Assembly (NCBI GenBank): GCA_043747595.1
Contig: JAYTOX010000065.1
Coordinates: 14,743 to 78,742 of the forward strand
Reading direction: 5' to 3'
Length of the DNA: 64,000 bases
Source: JADKIH01 sp043747595
GTDB taxonomy: Bacteria; Bacteroidota; Bacteroidia; AKYH767-A; 2013-40CM-41-45
Part shown: positions 47,783 to 55,893 of the stretch, piece after piece
Layout: each line of letters begins with the position of its first letter
Numbering within the stretch: the first letter of the stretch is position 1
Made by a program: the position numbers and the translations under genes
Notes under the pieces: model-generated
Told to the model about the DNA's origin: nothing
What the model saw: only the letters and a program-made list of their open reading frames with translations
Databases searched by the model: none

Positions 47783-47859
47783 GGTTCGGTAGTTCAGTTG
47801 GTTAGAATACATGCCTGTCACGCATGGGGTCGCGGGTTCGAGTCCCGTCCGGACCGCCA
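47783..47859 (+). tRNA. tRNA-Asp (GTC)
   Basis: The acceptor stem GGTTCGG pairs with CCGGACC (one G-U pair). The anticodon arm is CATGC-CTGTCAC-GCATG with anticodon GTC, and the T arm contains GGGTTCGAGTCCC. Discriminator G is followed by an encoded CCA. The 3' half is the insertion point of the island that follows. Confidence 0.95.
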
Positions 47860-47917
47860 ACACAAAGATTAAAGCCTTGTAGCAGATGATGTTACGAGGC
47901 TTTGTTGTTTTTGGGGG
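47843..47917 (+). repeat. Left att-like repeat (3' end of tRNA-Asp plus terminator)
   Basis: About 72 bases from TCCCGTCC through the terminator T run are repeated at 59441-59515 with about six or seven mismatches. This is the signature of a tRNA-targeted integrative element. Confidence 0.8.
47871..47910 (+). terminator. Terminator of tRNA-Asp
   Basis: AAAGCCTTGTAGC and GTTACGAGGCTTT form a 13-pair stem with two G-U pairs and a 7-base loop, followed by GTTGTTTTT. The same hairpin, with one extra mismatch, recurs at the far end of the island. Confidence 0.85.
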
Positions 47918-48014
47918 ACAGTTTTTTTATTTTTTACTGAATAACGAAGGGCAGTTAAACACTCCATAACTTGCCAGTGGAACACCAAGTAGTAGATTTA
48001 TCGCAATTTCTAAT

Positions 48015-48082
48015 TACTAATTCCGTCAAGCTCCCTAATTATGCGTTGGTATTCGTGAAGTGAGGTAATACTAATTCCGTCA
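48015..48082 (+). repeat. 14-base direct repeat near the left island end
   Basis: TACTAATTCCGTCA occurs at 48015-48028 and again at 48069-48082, 54 bases apart. The second copy covers the stop codon of a small minus-strand frame. Function unknown; recombinase arm-type sites are one possibility. Confidence 0.5.
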
Positions 48083-48286
48083 GAAATAAAGATCACCAAT
48101 ACCAATTTTATTAAGCTCGATTAAATTCAGCTTATCATCAGCCATAATTAATTTCTTAATAAGTACAATTTCATTTAGTTTATAACGAATACGGCTAACA
48201 GCAATTCGCTTTGCATGTGCGGATATCTGTTTAAATTCATCATTGAAACAACCTATGAATTCAATGAAGCCCCATGTATCAAGCAT
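48080..48286 (-). CDS. Small hypothetical protein or gene fragment
   Basis: 68 residues (MLDTWGFIEFIGCFNDEFKQ at the N-terminus), no recognised family. The frame stays open for 14 further residues upstream of the ATG (ITIHKLLDRKR) without a start codon, which suits a truncated remnant. Composition is protein-like but I cannot support a function. Confidence 0.25.
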   Translation of the reverse strand: MLDTWGFIEFIGCFNDEFKQISAHAKRIAVSRIRYKLNEIVLIKKLIMADDKLNLIELNKIGIGDLYF

Positions 48287-48425
48287 TCTTTTCCGGTCTA
48301 AGAGCTTATGAATTGTAATTATATTTTAATTCTTATTCAGTTGAATTCTGTCACATACATTTTTAATCTCTGACCAGCTTCAAAAAGAGAATTATTTCAT
48401 AGATTAGTGGCTTAAACCTTTTAGT

Positions 48426-49016
48426 ATGCTAGTTAAATCAAAGAATGTAGAAGGCGAATTAACAATTTTAGTACAGCAATCAATCGGCGAATATATCTAC
48501 ACTTTTGAGGGGATGCTCCAATCTATAAGGAAAACAGTTCTTGTTATTCTGAAAAAATATGGATTGAAAGATGAAGCTGTTGGATTAATTATAATACATG
48601 ATTCATCAGCAAAATCTTTACTTGATTATTTCAAAGCTTTACTGATACATCTAAAAAAAGATCAACTTTCAGATAAGAATACAAAAAACTATATTAGTAA
48701 AATATGGAAAGAAATTCAGGAAGCAATGGAATTCCGAAATGATATTGCACATGCATATTGGTTTACCGGATATGAATATGATCAAGATGGTGCTACTGGC
48801 ATTGGTATATTTGCTGACAAACACAAAGTAATGAAAGACGGTTTGAAAAATAGATTTGAATCTTTCGAACAAAAGCATCTAAAGGACATGAAAAAGAAAA
48901 GTGAATTAAATCTAAATTTAAAACATAACATTTTAAATATCTCAAATAATATATGGATTAACAAACCATTACTTTTCAATTCAGATATTGTAAATAAGAA
49001 TACTGGTTTTAGGTAA
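48426..49016 (+). CDS. HEPN-like protein 1 (RX4H motif)
   Basis: 196 residues, helical, no signal. The segment EAMEFRNDIAHAYWF (about 99-113) holds Arg104-Asn-x3-His109, the RX4-6H motif of HEPN ribonuclease domains, at the end of a helix as expected. It is a distant paralogue of the protein at 50321-50881: both share (I/L)xxHDSxxKxLxDYxxAxL in the first half and the RNxxxH motif in the second. It is first in a same-strand run with a RES-like gene (32 bases). HEPN proteins in islands are often toxins or RNases; no substrate is visible here. Confidence 0.6.
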   Translation: MLVKSKNVEGELTILVQQSIGEYIYTFEGMLQSIRKTVLVILKKYGLKDEAVGLIIIHDSSAKSLLDYFKALLIHLKKDQLSDKNTKNYISKIWKEIQEAMEFRNDIAHAYWFTGYEYDQDGATGIGIFADKHKVMKDGLKNRFESFEQKHLKDMKKKSELNLNLKHNILNISNNIWINKPLLFNSDIVNKNTGFR

Positions 49017-49048
49017 CCAGCAAATAATAGAACATTTAAACTTTTAAT

Positions 49049-50017
49049 ATGTCAATTTCATCAATACCAGTTTCAGAAGTTCAGGAAATTCTTGCAGAGC
49101 TCGGAAATCTTGAATTACACACTTACCCTAAAGATAATGCTCAAAAGTTAATCAATAGATTAATTAGACTAGGTGTAGTGCTCGTGGATTTAAAACCCGG
49201 CAAAACCATGATGCGGCTTCGACCAAATAATAATGGTCAAAGACATAATACAGATGATCAACTTTGGTATCGACCACAAAAATATAATACCACATACCAG
49301 CGTGCAAGCACCATCGATGCCACCATGTTTTATGCATGTCTTCAAGCCAATACACCTGAAGGCCTGGAGAATAGAACTGAGATTGTGAAAGCTCAACTTG
49401 CATGCGCAGTTGAAACTTTTAAATGGTTTAGAGAGAAACGTTCTTGCTGTTATCAAAAAATTACATATAGCCGTTGGTTAGTTAAAAAACTTATTACTGT
49501 AGTAGGCATTGTACATCATCCCAAATTTATTGAAGGTACACCATATGCAACTGAATTAAATAACGCGCATAAAGATTTTATGTCGAAATATCCAGACATC
49601 GAAATTCAGACTAATCTTATTTCACAGTTCTTTAGCGACCAATTCGGGCGTGATGATGCTGATAGTGATCATGACTATTTGTATTTATTGTCTGCTTTGT
49701 ACAGTGAAACTATTGTTAAATCAGGATTTCAAGGTGTGTTGTATCCAAGCGTAAGAGTCGAAGGTAAGACACTAAATATAGCAATCACACCTGATACTGT
49801 TCACACTTCATTGGAATTAATAGCAGCAGGCGAAGGTTCAATTTATAAATATCTTGGCGAAGGTTTTATTGATAATGATTCACAAGCAGAAAATATCGCT
49901 AATAAAAAAAATATACCTTATTACGACATAACAGATGATCGGTATCATATGGGTCAGGACAAAATGTTGAAGCATTTTGGTCTAAGTTCAATTTCAGAAT
50001 TATGTGATTGTAAATAA
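49049..50017 (+). CDS. RES-like domain protein (putative NAD-degrading toxin type)
   Basis: 322 residues. RES-family landmarks appear in order: Arg in TMMRLRPNN (56/58), Trp/Tyr-Arg in QLWYRPQKY and YQRAS (R85), ATMFYACLQ, a Glu in CAVETFKWF (122), and Ser in GFQGVLYPSVRVEG (Ser234) followed by LNIAITP. RES proteins are ADP-ribosyltransferase-fold enzymes; RES-Xre toxins degrade NAD+ (family knowledge). There is no Xre-type antitoxin beside it, so this one may belong to another context. It is flanked by HEPN-like genes and a small cysteine-containing protein on the same strand. Confidence 0.6.
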   Translation: MSISSIPVSEVQEILAELGNLELHTYPKDNAQKLINRLIRLGVVLVDLKPGKTMMRLRPNNNGQRHNTDDQLWYRPQKYNTTYQRASTIDATMFYACLQANTPEGLENRTEIVKAQLACAVETFKWFREKRSCCYQKITYSRWLVKKLITVVGIVHHPKFIEGTPYATELNNAHKDFMSKYPDIEIQTNLISQFFSDQFGRDDADSDHDYLYLLSALYSETIVKSGFQGVLYPSVRVEGKTLNIAITPDTVHTSLELIAAGEGSIYKYLGEGFIDNDSQAENIANKKNIPYYDITDDRYHMGQDKMLKHFGLSSISELCDCK

Positions 50018-50033
50018 ATTTAAAGAAAGACCA

Positions 50034-50306
50034 ATGGCAATATGCAGATGTGCAGAGCATGCACCATTAAACCAAAATAAACACACTTATACCCATTTGA
50101 TTGAACCAATTGGTTATCCAAAAACAGCAGCGATTTGTGGACATATAATAGATGACAAATCAGACATTCGTTGTGAAGAAATTGGAATGGTATATCTTAC
50201 CTCATTTGAATTACATAACTTTCAACAAGGTCACAGAGTTTTTACTCTTGCAACATCAACTATTCGTGTGAAGGTTAAGGATAAAGCACCAATGAAATAT
50301 ATTTGA
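50034..50306 (+). CDS. Small conserved protein with Cys pairs, downstream of RES-like gene
   Basis: 90 residues from ATG 50034 (MAICRCAEHAP); a GTG 10 codons upstream is less likely because it overlaps the previous stop. CRC at the N-terminus plus single Cys in AAICGH and DIRCEE suggest a small zinc site. IEPIGYPKTAAICG, IGMVYLTSFELHNFQQGHRV and FTLATSTIRVKVK form a compact beta domain. I recognise this as a recurrent hypothetical family of bacteria, without known function. It lies between the RES-like and second HEPN-like genes. Confidence 0.6.
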   Translation: MAICRCAEHAPLNQNKHTYTHLIEPIGYPKTAAICGHIIDDKSDIRCEEIGMVYLTSFELHNFQQGHRVFTLATSTIRVKVKDKAPMKYI

Positions 50307-50320
50307 TAATAATATTATCT

Positions 50321-50881
50321 ATGGCATCTAATATCAAAAAAGAAAGAACAATTCTTCCAGTTCCTGAATCAACTTATGATGATAAAGTACTTTCAGAATA
50401 CTTAGGGCAATTTGTAATTGAGTTTGAAAGGTTAATGGATAATCTTCGTACAACAATTTCAACTGTTCTATATAAGGAAGGATTAAAAGAAACTTTCTAT
50501 AGTGAAATTTTAATGCATGATTCAACAACAAAAAATCTTACAGATTACTATTGTGCCACGTTAAAGTTTTATTTGGCCCCATGTATACCTGAATGGCTAC
50601 CATCAGAAACAGAAAAAAACAAGATAGACAAAAAGGAAAAGTTAGAAACTGAAAGGGTAATTCACACTTTCATTGAAAAGGTTTATTCCAAATTAGGCGA
50701 AATAGGTAAAGTGCGAAACACCTTCCTTCATTCACCTTGGCAAAGTATGCATTTTAAAAGCGCGGTTAATTTTGTTGCGGAAAGGTTTTCAGTTAATGGA
50801 AAAGGCGCTAAGAATAAATATCATAATGAAACAGTAAGCCCCGAAACCTTCATCAACTTATTAACAACATTAAAATACTAA
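50321..50881 (+). CDS. HEPN-like protein 2 (RX4H motif), paralogue of the first
   Basis: 186 residues from ATG 50321 (MASNIKKERTILPVP); upstream in-frame TTG is ignored. Shares with the protein at 48426 the pattern ILMHDSTTKNLTDYYCATL and the motif KVRNTFLHSPW, i.e. Arg132-Asn-x3-His137 (RX4H). It is charged and helical. The -1 frame stays open for 47 codons past the stop (to 51018) with a protein-like sequence, so the gene may have lost its original C-terminus by a small indel. It closes the plus-strand cluster. Confidence 0.55.
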   Translation: MASNIKKERTILPVPESTYDDKVLSEYLGQFVIEFERLMDNLRTTISTVLYKEGLKETFYSEILMHDSTTKNLTDYYCATLKFYLAPCIPEWLPSETEKNKIDKKEKLETERVIHTFIEKVYSKLGEIGKVRNTFLHSPWQSMHFKSAVNFVAERFSVNGKGAKNKYHNETVSPETFINLLTTLKY

Positions 50882-51018
50882 ATCAAGAAATAGAGAATAC
50901 AGCTGATGTTTTATTTAAGTACAGTTCTGAAGAAATACGGAAAGGTGTATATCCTTTTTCAACTTTACATATTATTGCCGGAATAAATGATCTGAACTTT
51001 GATATTGTTGAAATATAA
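50875..51018 (+). pseudogene. Possible frameshifted C-terminal tail of HEPN-like protein 2
   Basis: Directly at the stop of the second HEPN-like gene, the -1 frame reads ILNQEIENTADVLFKYS, then EIRKGVYPFSTLHIIAGIND, and stops at 51018. It reads as a natural continuation of the upstream helix (INLLTTLK). The boundary is A/T rich and lacks a canonical slippery heptamer, so an indel is more likely than programmed frameshifting. Confidence 0.35.
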
Positions 51019-51110
51019 TAACAGTTAAAACCGAAAAGATCAACAGGACCTTTCATATAACCTTTGAACGGTTGTTGATGCGAATACCTTTCCGTTAAGG
51101 AGAATGTTAC

Positions 51111-51458
51111 ATGGAAAATAGGACACAATTTCAATTGCGTAACCTGTCAAGCACCATTCCATCTGCACTACCATTTGTAAAGAAGCCCATTACTGATTCC
51201 CGAACGGAATGATCACAGTTTGAATCGACAAAGGGTGGTCAATTTCATCGGTGCTTGCAAACTTATCCAGAACTTATTAAATTATTTGGAACGCCGGTAT
51301 CAAAGATTCCGGTTCCATATCAACCATTTAGATTTACGAAGGTTCACTACTTGTTTGCTGCTGTCATACTTGGACTTGCAGCATATGGTACAATCAGTTT
51401 AATAAAAAATAAAACCACTTTAATGCCAATTAAAATTAAGGGCAAAGAAGAAAAATGA
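51111..51458 (+). pseudogene. Small single-pass membrane protein interrupted by TGA
   Basis: A strong Shine-Dalgarno (TTAAGGAG, 51095-51102) precedes ATG 51111. The frame reads MENRTQFQLRNLSSTIPSAL, hits TGA at 51210-51212, then continues open to 51458 with SQFESTKGGQFHRCLQTYPE and a membrane helix (YLFAAVILGLAAYGTISLI) and a basic tail (KIKGKEEK). Restoring one codon would give a 115-residue protein. No family recognised. A clear SD is unusual for Bacteroidota, which hints at foreign origin. Confidence 0.4.
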
Positions 51459-51464
51459 TTTCAG

Positions 51465-52394
51465 TTAAGAAATCAAAGTTAGAAATTCAGTCTCATAGAT
51501 GAGTTGAATATTAAAACCTGCTGCTCGTAATTCTTCAACCTTCCTCATCTTTGCTTGTCCGGCAGAATTACCGACAATTACAATGTCTGTTTTCTTGCTA
51601 ATCCCTGTATTGATATCACCACCAAGATTTTGAACTTTAGCAGCTGCATCATGTCGTTCTATTGACTTTAAATCGCCGGTAAAAACAATTCTCTTCGAAT
51701 AAAAAATATGTTCCTTATTCTCTGCCATTAAATTAGGCTTGAGTAATGCACTATCTATTACTTTCTTTTCAAAAACTGAGAAATCTTTTCCGCTATTATT
51801 TCCGGAATCGTTTTTAGATATTCGATGAGTCAAGTCATCGTTACTAAAACGAAATGATTTCTTATCATAAACAGGAATTGCTCTAATGCCAATTTCAGAA
51901 CAGATAATTGCATCTGCTAAACAATTATGATGTAGAAAATCCATCTTGAAATATTCAGCCAAATCAACAAGACGAAATCTTTCGAGATCACGGTATACTT
52001 CCTGAGCTAGTTTCTGTGTGCAGAGATATTTCATTTTAGGATGACCAATGGAATAAGCATTTAGAGTCTGTTTAAGGACATCAATATCAAAGTCGGCATT
52101 ATGCGCCAATACAATCTGTCCGTCGATCTCAGGAGCTATTTGATCCCATACATCATCAAATTCTAATGCATCTTCTACGACTTTTGCACTTATGCCGTGA
52201 AAACTGACATTAATTTTAGCGAATCTCATTTCTTTGGGCCGAATGAGGATCTCACGCTTCAATATAATTTCTCCACCGACAACTTTCACAATGCCTAATG
52301 AACAAGGACTATTACGTTGTTCATTTGCAGTTTCAAAATCGATTGCTGTAAAATTTAGTTCATCAAGGTTTTTAAGTATTTGATTTTGTTCCAT
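51465..52394 (-). CDS. DnaQ-like DEDDh exonuclease with C-terminal BRCT domain
   Basis: 309 residues. Exonuclease motifs: ExoI FTAIDFETAN (Asp19, Glu21), ExoII in LAHNADFDIDVL, ExoIII in HHNCLADAIICSEIG. A linker of about 60 residues is followed by a BRCT domain (about 230-305: RIVFTGDLKSIERHDAAAKV, then LGGDINTGISKKTDIVIVGN). The fold combination is known as 3'-5' exonuclease/BRCT, related to DnaQ-type proofreading subunits. It starts 38 bases downstream of the helicase gene on the same strand, so it may be cotranscribed with the Shango-like operon and act on phage DNA (inference). Confidence 0.85.
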   Translation of the reverse strand: MEQNQILKNLDELNFTAIDFETANEQRNSPCSLGIVKVVGGEIILKREILIRPKEMRFAKINVSFHGISAKVVEDALEFDDVWDQIAPEIDGQIVLAHNADFDIDVLKQTLNAYSIGHPKMKYLCTQKLAQEVYRDLERFRLVDLAEYFKMDFLHHNCLADAIICSEIGIRAIPVYDKKSFRFSNDDLTHRISKNDSGNNSGKDFSVFEKKVIDSALLKPNLMAENKEHIFYSKRIVFTGDLKSIERHDAAAKVQNLGGDINTGISKKTDIVIVGNSAGQAKMRKVEELRAAGFNIQLIYETEFLTLIS

Positions 52395-52432
52395 TGGGAA
52401 AGTATTATTTATTTGTTAAGTCAATTCAACTT

Positions 52433-54580
52433 CTAATCAACTTCCGGAATTTCAACACTATTTATTATCGGAACTATTTTACTCAAATAGGTTTTAGTTC
52501 CTTCGAGATCATAGTACGTGCTTATTAAAAGTTCAACTTTAAACTTGACTGGCAAGTATGCGCCCCACTTCGAAAAACCGAGGAGAAACGGTTTTTCTTC
52601 ATGTTGTTTCTCAACAAATACATCGATATTTTTCAAAGGCTCAGCAAGCTTTTTCCAAAATTTCAAAAAATCAATTTCCGAAATTTTTAAATCAAATTTG
52701 CTTTGGTATTCATTAAACTCATACTTGATTTCGTAATATTCAAACAACATTCCTAGAGTTCTGTTCACCTTTGTTCCAGTGAAAGTAAAGAATTCAACTT
52801 TATGATCCGACACTAATAAAGGGCGCTCTTTTTCAATATTACCAATCTTAAATTTCGAAAACTCTTTTCGCATTGCAGCAATCTCATCGTCACACGCTTC
52901 ATTCAAAACATCATACTTAACATCACTAAATAGAACCTCCAACATCTTTTCGCGAATCCTTTGGTGAATCATTGAACCACCACCATAAAAGAGCGGTTTC
53001 TTTCCGTCTTTCGCCGGAATAACTTCAATCTTTTTTGCCTTAAAATCAACATCTATAATCTTCCAAATTTTTGCTGATAGTAATATATTTTGATCTGGTG
53101 CAATCTGAGGTGTCAAAGGAATTTCACCAATTTTATTTCCGCCGCTAGCTACTTTAAAATTCTCTTCTGTTCGAAACATACTATAGAATTCTCGACTGTT
53201 AACTGTCCGCTCTCCATCCATTCCAATAATTACTTCATTCTGGATTTTTTCAAGAAAATTAATTTCAATCAAGTGGTCAACAATTTGGCGAATCTCAGAA
53301 ATTTCGATTTCATTGAATGCAAAATTGGTTTTTAATTCTTTCACTAATTTATCAATTGCAATTCCCGAATGCCCTTTTGCTATTGATAATGCTTGATGAA
53401 GCAAAATATCATATGGACGATCATTTGCAAATGGCGGTTCAATAAAACCTTCTTTATACAACAACCAACATGCGAGCGATTGCAATAAACTCCATTTGCC
53501 TGTTGCATACAAAAACAAATTACTACTCTCCCCCTCTTTTCGGCCACTTCGGCCTAACCTTTGAATTAAAGATGCTATACTATGAGTAGCATCAATTTGT
53601 ACAACTTCCTCGACCGAACCTATATCAATTCCGAGTTCGAGTGTTGAAGTACATGAAATACAAAAATTTTGCCTCATGTTATTTTTTGCAAAATATTCTA
53701 CATATTCACGAACTTCCTTGTCTACAGAGGAGTGATGGGAAAAATAGTTAGAGTGCCCTTTTTTTCTAGCAGAAATTTTCTTCAACTTAACTGCTACTTC
53801 TTCTGCTCTCCCCCTACTATTTGGGAAAATCAAAACTTTATTATCCTTTGTTTCATTATAAAGATCTTCCAAAAGATCAGGAGGCAATTCTATTCCATCT
53901 TCTTTAAAATATCGAAATACTGCATTTATTTCTTTGGTTGTTTTGTCTAACAAAACTTTAGTATGAGCTTCGTTTCCTGTAAATTTTTTAGCTTGATTGT
54001 AATCACCAATTGTTGCAGATAAACCAACAATAGAGAAAGGCTTATCGCATTCTGATTGCAATCGAGAGAGCAATGACTTTAATTGTGTTCCACGATCGCT
54101 ACCAAGAAAGGAATGTATCTCATCAATTACAACATACTTGAGATTCGAAAACAATTGCTTTAAATTAAAAGGTTTGTTTACAAACATTGCTTCAATCGAT
54201 TCAGGTGTAATAAGAACAATTCCGTCAGGGTTTTTGATGAGTTTTTCCTTTAGAGTCCTATTAGCTTCTCCATGCCATTTTGTAACCGGTATATCAAGAT
54301 ATTTGCAAAGTTCTTCTACTCGATAAAATTGATCGTTTATCAAAGCTATTAGCGGAGAAATATAAAGTACTTGAACTCCTCCTTCGGTAAAATCAATTTT
54401 AGATAGAATAGGAAGAAATGCAGCTTCAGTTTTTCCCGATGCAGTTCGAGATGCTAAAATATAATTTTCGTCTGAGGCAAGTATTCGATTTATTGCAGCA
54501 GTCTGAATTGGTCGCAATTGTTCCCAACGTTTATCTCGTATAAACCTTCGTATTGGTTCTGAAAGCTGATCAAATGACAT
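52433..54580 (-). CDS. Lhr/BrxHI-like superfamily II helicase of a Shango-like system
   Basis: 715 residues. Helicase motifs: Walker A RTASGKTEAAF (Lys50), Ia ISPLIALINDQ, II VIDEIHSF (Asp153-His156), III VGLSATIGD, IV FPNSRGRAEEVA, V CTSTLELGIDIG, and VI SLIQRLGRSGRKEG. The C-terminal half (about 400-715) is the accessory region seen in BrxHI/Lhr-type proteins. The start codon shares one base with the upstream ATPase stop, so expression is coupled. TerB protein, ATPase and helicase make up the Shango anti-phage system (established); I leave the sng letters open because I am not certain of their order. Confidence 0.85.
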   Translation of the reverse strand: MSFDQLSEPIRRFIRDKRWEQLRPIQTAAINRILASDENYILASRTASGKTEAAFLPILSKIDFTEGGVQVLYISPLIALINDQFYRVEELCKYLDIPVTKWHGEANRTLKEKLIKNPDGIVLITPESIEAMFVNKPFNLKQLFSNLKYVVIDEIHSFLGSDRGTQLKSLLSRLQSECDKPFSIVGLSATIGDYNQAKKFTGNEAHTKVLLDKTTKEINAVFRYFKEDGIELPPDLLEDLYNETKDNKVLIFPNSRGRAEEVAVKLKKISARKKGHSNYFSHHSSVDKEVREYVEYFAKNNMRQNFCISCTSTLELGIDIGSVEEVVQIDATHSIASLIQRLGRSGRKEGESSNLFLYATGKWSLLQSLACWLLYKEGFIEPPFANDRPYDILLHQALSIAKGHSGIAIDKLVKELKTNFAFNEIEISEIRQIVDHLIEINFLEKIQNEVIIGMDGERTVNSREFYSMFRTEENFKVASGGNKIGEIPLTPQIAPDQNILLSAKIWKIIDVDFKAKKIEVIPAKDGKKPLFYGGGSMIHQRIREKMLEVLFSDVKYDVLNEACDDEIAAMRKEFSKFKIGNIEKERPLLVSDHKVEFFTFTGTKVNRTLGMLFEYYEIKYEFNEYQSKFDLKISEIDFLKFWKKLAEPLKNIDVFVEKQHEEKPFLLGFSKWGAYLPVKFKVELLISTYYDLEGTKTYLSKIVPIINSVEIPEVD

Positions 54581-55893
54581 TATATTTCTTCGATATTATC
54601 AACTGCCATTTCATTGGGTCTCTCATCAGACACTTCAAGTTCTCCAAATAATTTACTTTTATCCACTTCCGGATTTTGGCGGATTATATTTAGAATATTT
54701 AAAAAGTCTCTGATTACTTCTCTTGGAGTCAGAAATTCAGAAGCGCCCGGCTTATTAAACAACTCTTCCATAAATTGTTGAATATCTGAATCGGAAACTT
54801 TTATTTCAGTTTTATAATTAAAATCAAAGATTGATTTGAGTTTTTTAAGCAATACAAAAATTTCATTGTGATCAAGTGGCATCAAACGAATTACAGGTTG
54901 TGCGAAGTCTCTTATTTCGGCTGTCTCAAATTTATTTGTTTCAAGTCTTGATTTCAATGCGTTGTAACTGAACAAACCTCTCCTTTCATTTTCCAAAACC
55001 TCTTTCGTGCCTGCAAAATTGATAAACAGATTTGTAACTTTTCCTTGAAAACAATCATTATAAATAGTCAGGATCTTTTCGTAATTCTTTTCACGCATTA
55101 CAGAGGTTGAAATTTTATATAGATTAATCGCTTCGTCCAGATTAATCATGAATCCACTATAACCAATGCTAACAAATAGCTTACAGAAGTTCTTAAGCAT
55201 ATCATAATAATTCAAATCATTGATCACTTCACGCACACCAAGATCTTGCTTCGCTTCAGTCTTTGTTCGATATTCACCTTTTAGCCACTTTAAAGCACTT
55301 CTTCTTAAAAGCTCATCATCTTTTATATACCCTTCATAGTACTTCATTACAACTGTTCCAAAGTCGAAACCACCAACATCTGTGATTTCGTTAATTGTTT
55401 TCATAATATTTGTCTGAACAAGTTTTAAGTATTGTTCTTTTCGAATTTCAGTCAAATCAATTTTATTTTCCTCCGCAGTCTTTCCAATAACATGTTCGAT
55501 CCACTTTTCCAACAAAGTTGGCAATGCGCCGCCTTCAGGTTTAGTTTGGATTGAGATATTATCCATTATGGATGAATACAAAGCCACTCCTTTACCGTCA
55601 TTTGAATACAGACGGTTATCGGGAGTAAAGTCTGCATTTGCTACAACAAACTTTTGTTTCAAAGCAACAGTATTCAGCAGATGCAACATAAACGATTTCC
55701 CGGACCCGAAATCACCGATCCAAAACTTCACCATACTATGTCCATTTTTCACATCATCCAATGCTGAAACGAATGCAGCAATCTCTTCAGATCTTCCTAC
55801 GGTGATATGCTGAACACCAATTTTAGGGACTACGCCCCCGATCAATGAATTAATGATAGATGTTGCCTCTTTAGGTTTAATATTTTCAATCAT
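54580..55893 (-). CDS. P-loop ATPase (DUF2791/BrxD-like) of a Shango-like system
   Basis: 437 residues. Walker A is WIGDFGSGKSFML (Lys66, Ser67), Walker B is FMINLDEAINLY, and a sensor-like NFAGTKEVL follows. The N-terminal EIAAFVSALDDVKNGHS precedes the P-loop as in DUF2791/BrxD proteins, AAA+-like ATPases of BREX and related systems. The C-terminal winged region contains EFLTPREVIRDFLNILNII. Its ATG overlaps the TerB gene stop (ATGA), a tightly coupled middle gene. It probably drives assembly or DNA translocation with the helicase (inference). Confidence 0.85.
   Translation of the reverse strand: MIENIKPKEATSIINSLIGGVVPKIGVQHITVGRSEEIAAFVSALDDVKNGHSMVKFWIGDFGSGKSFMLHLLNTVALKQKFVVANADFTPDNRLYSNDGKGVALYSSIMDNISIQTKPEGGALPTLLEKWIEHVIGKTAEENKIDLTEIRKEQYLKLVQTNIMKTINEITDVGGFDFGTVVMKYYEGYIKDDELLRRSALKWLKGEYRTKTEAKQDLGVREVINDLNYYDMLKNFCKLFVSIGYSGFMINLDEAINLYKISTSVMREKNYEKILTIYNDCFQGKVTNLFINFAGTKEVLENERRGLFSYNALKSRLETNKFETAEIRDFAQPVIRLMPLDHNEIFVLLKKLKSIFDFNYKTEIKVSDSDIQQFMEELFNKPGASEFLTPREVIRDFLNILNIIRQNPEVDKSKLFGELEVSDERPNEMAVDNIEEI

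Noticed and set aside
48669..48979. Two minus-strand frames inside the first HEPN-like gene
   Set aside because: Phe-rich shadow frames typical of antisense to Lys-rich coding sequence.
50870..50881. Programmed -1 frameshift at the end of the second HEPN-like gene
   Set aside because: No X-XXY-YYZ slippery heptamer and no downstream pseudoknot seen; an indel is simpler.
50883..51134. 83-aa minus-strand open frame
   Set aside because: Antisense to the frameshifted tail and the interrupted ORF; no promoter and no recognisable protein features.
51210..51212. In-frame TGA as selenocysteine codon
   Set aside because: No Sec genes, no redox context around the codon and no evident SECIS hairpin just downstream.
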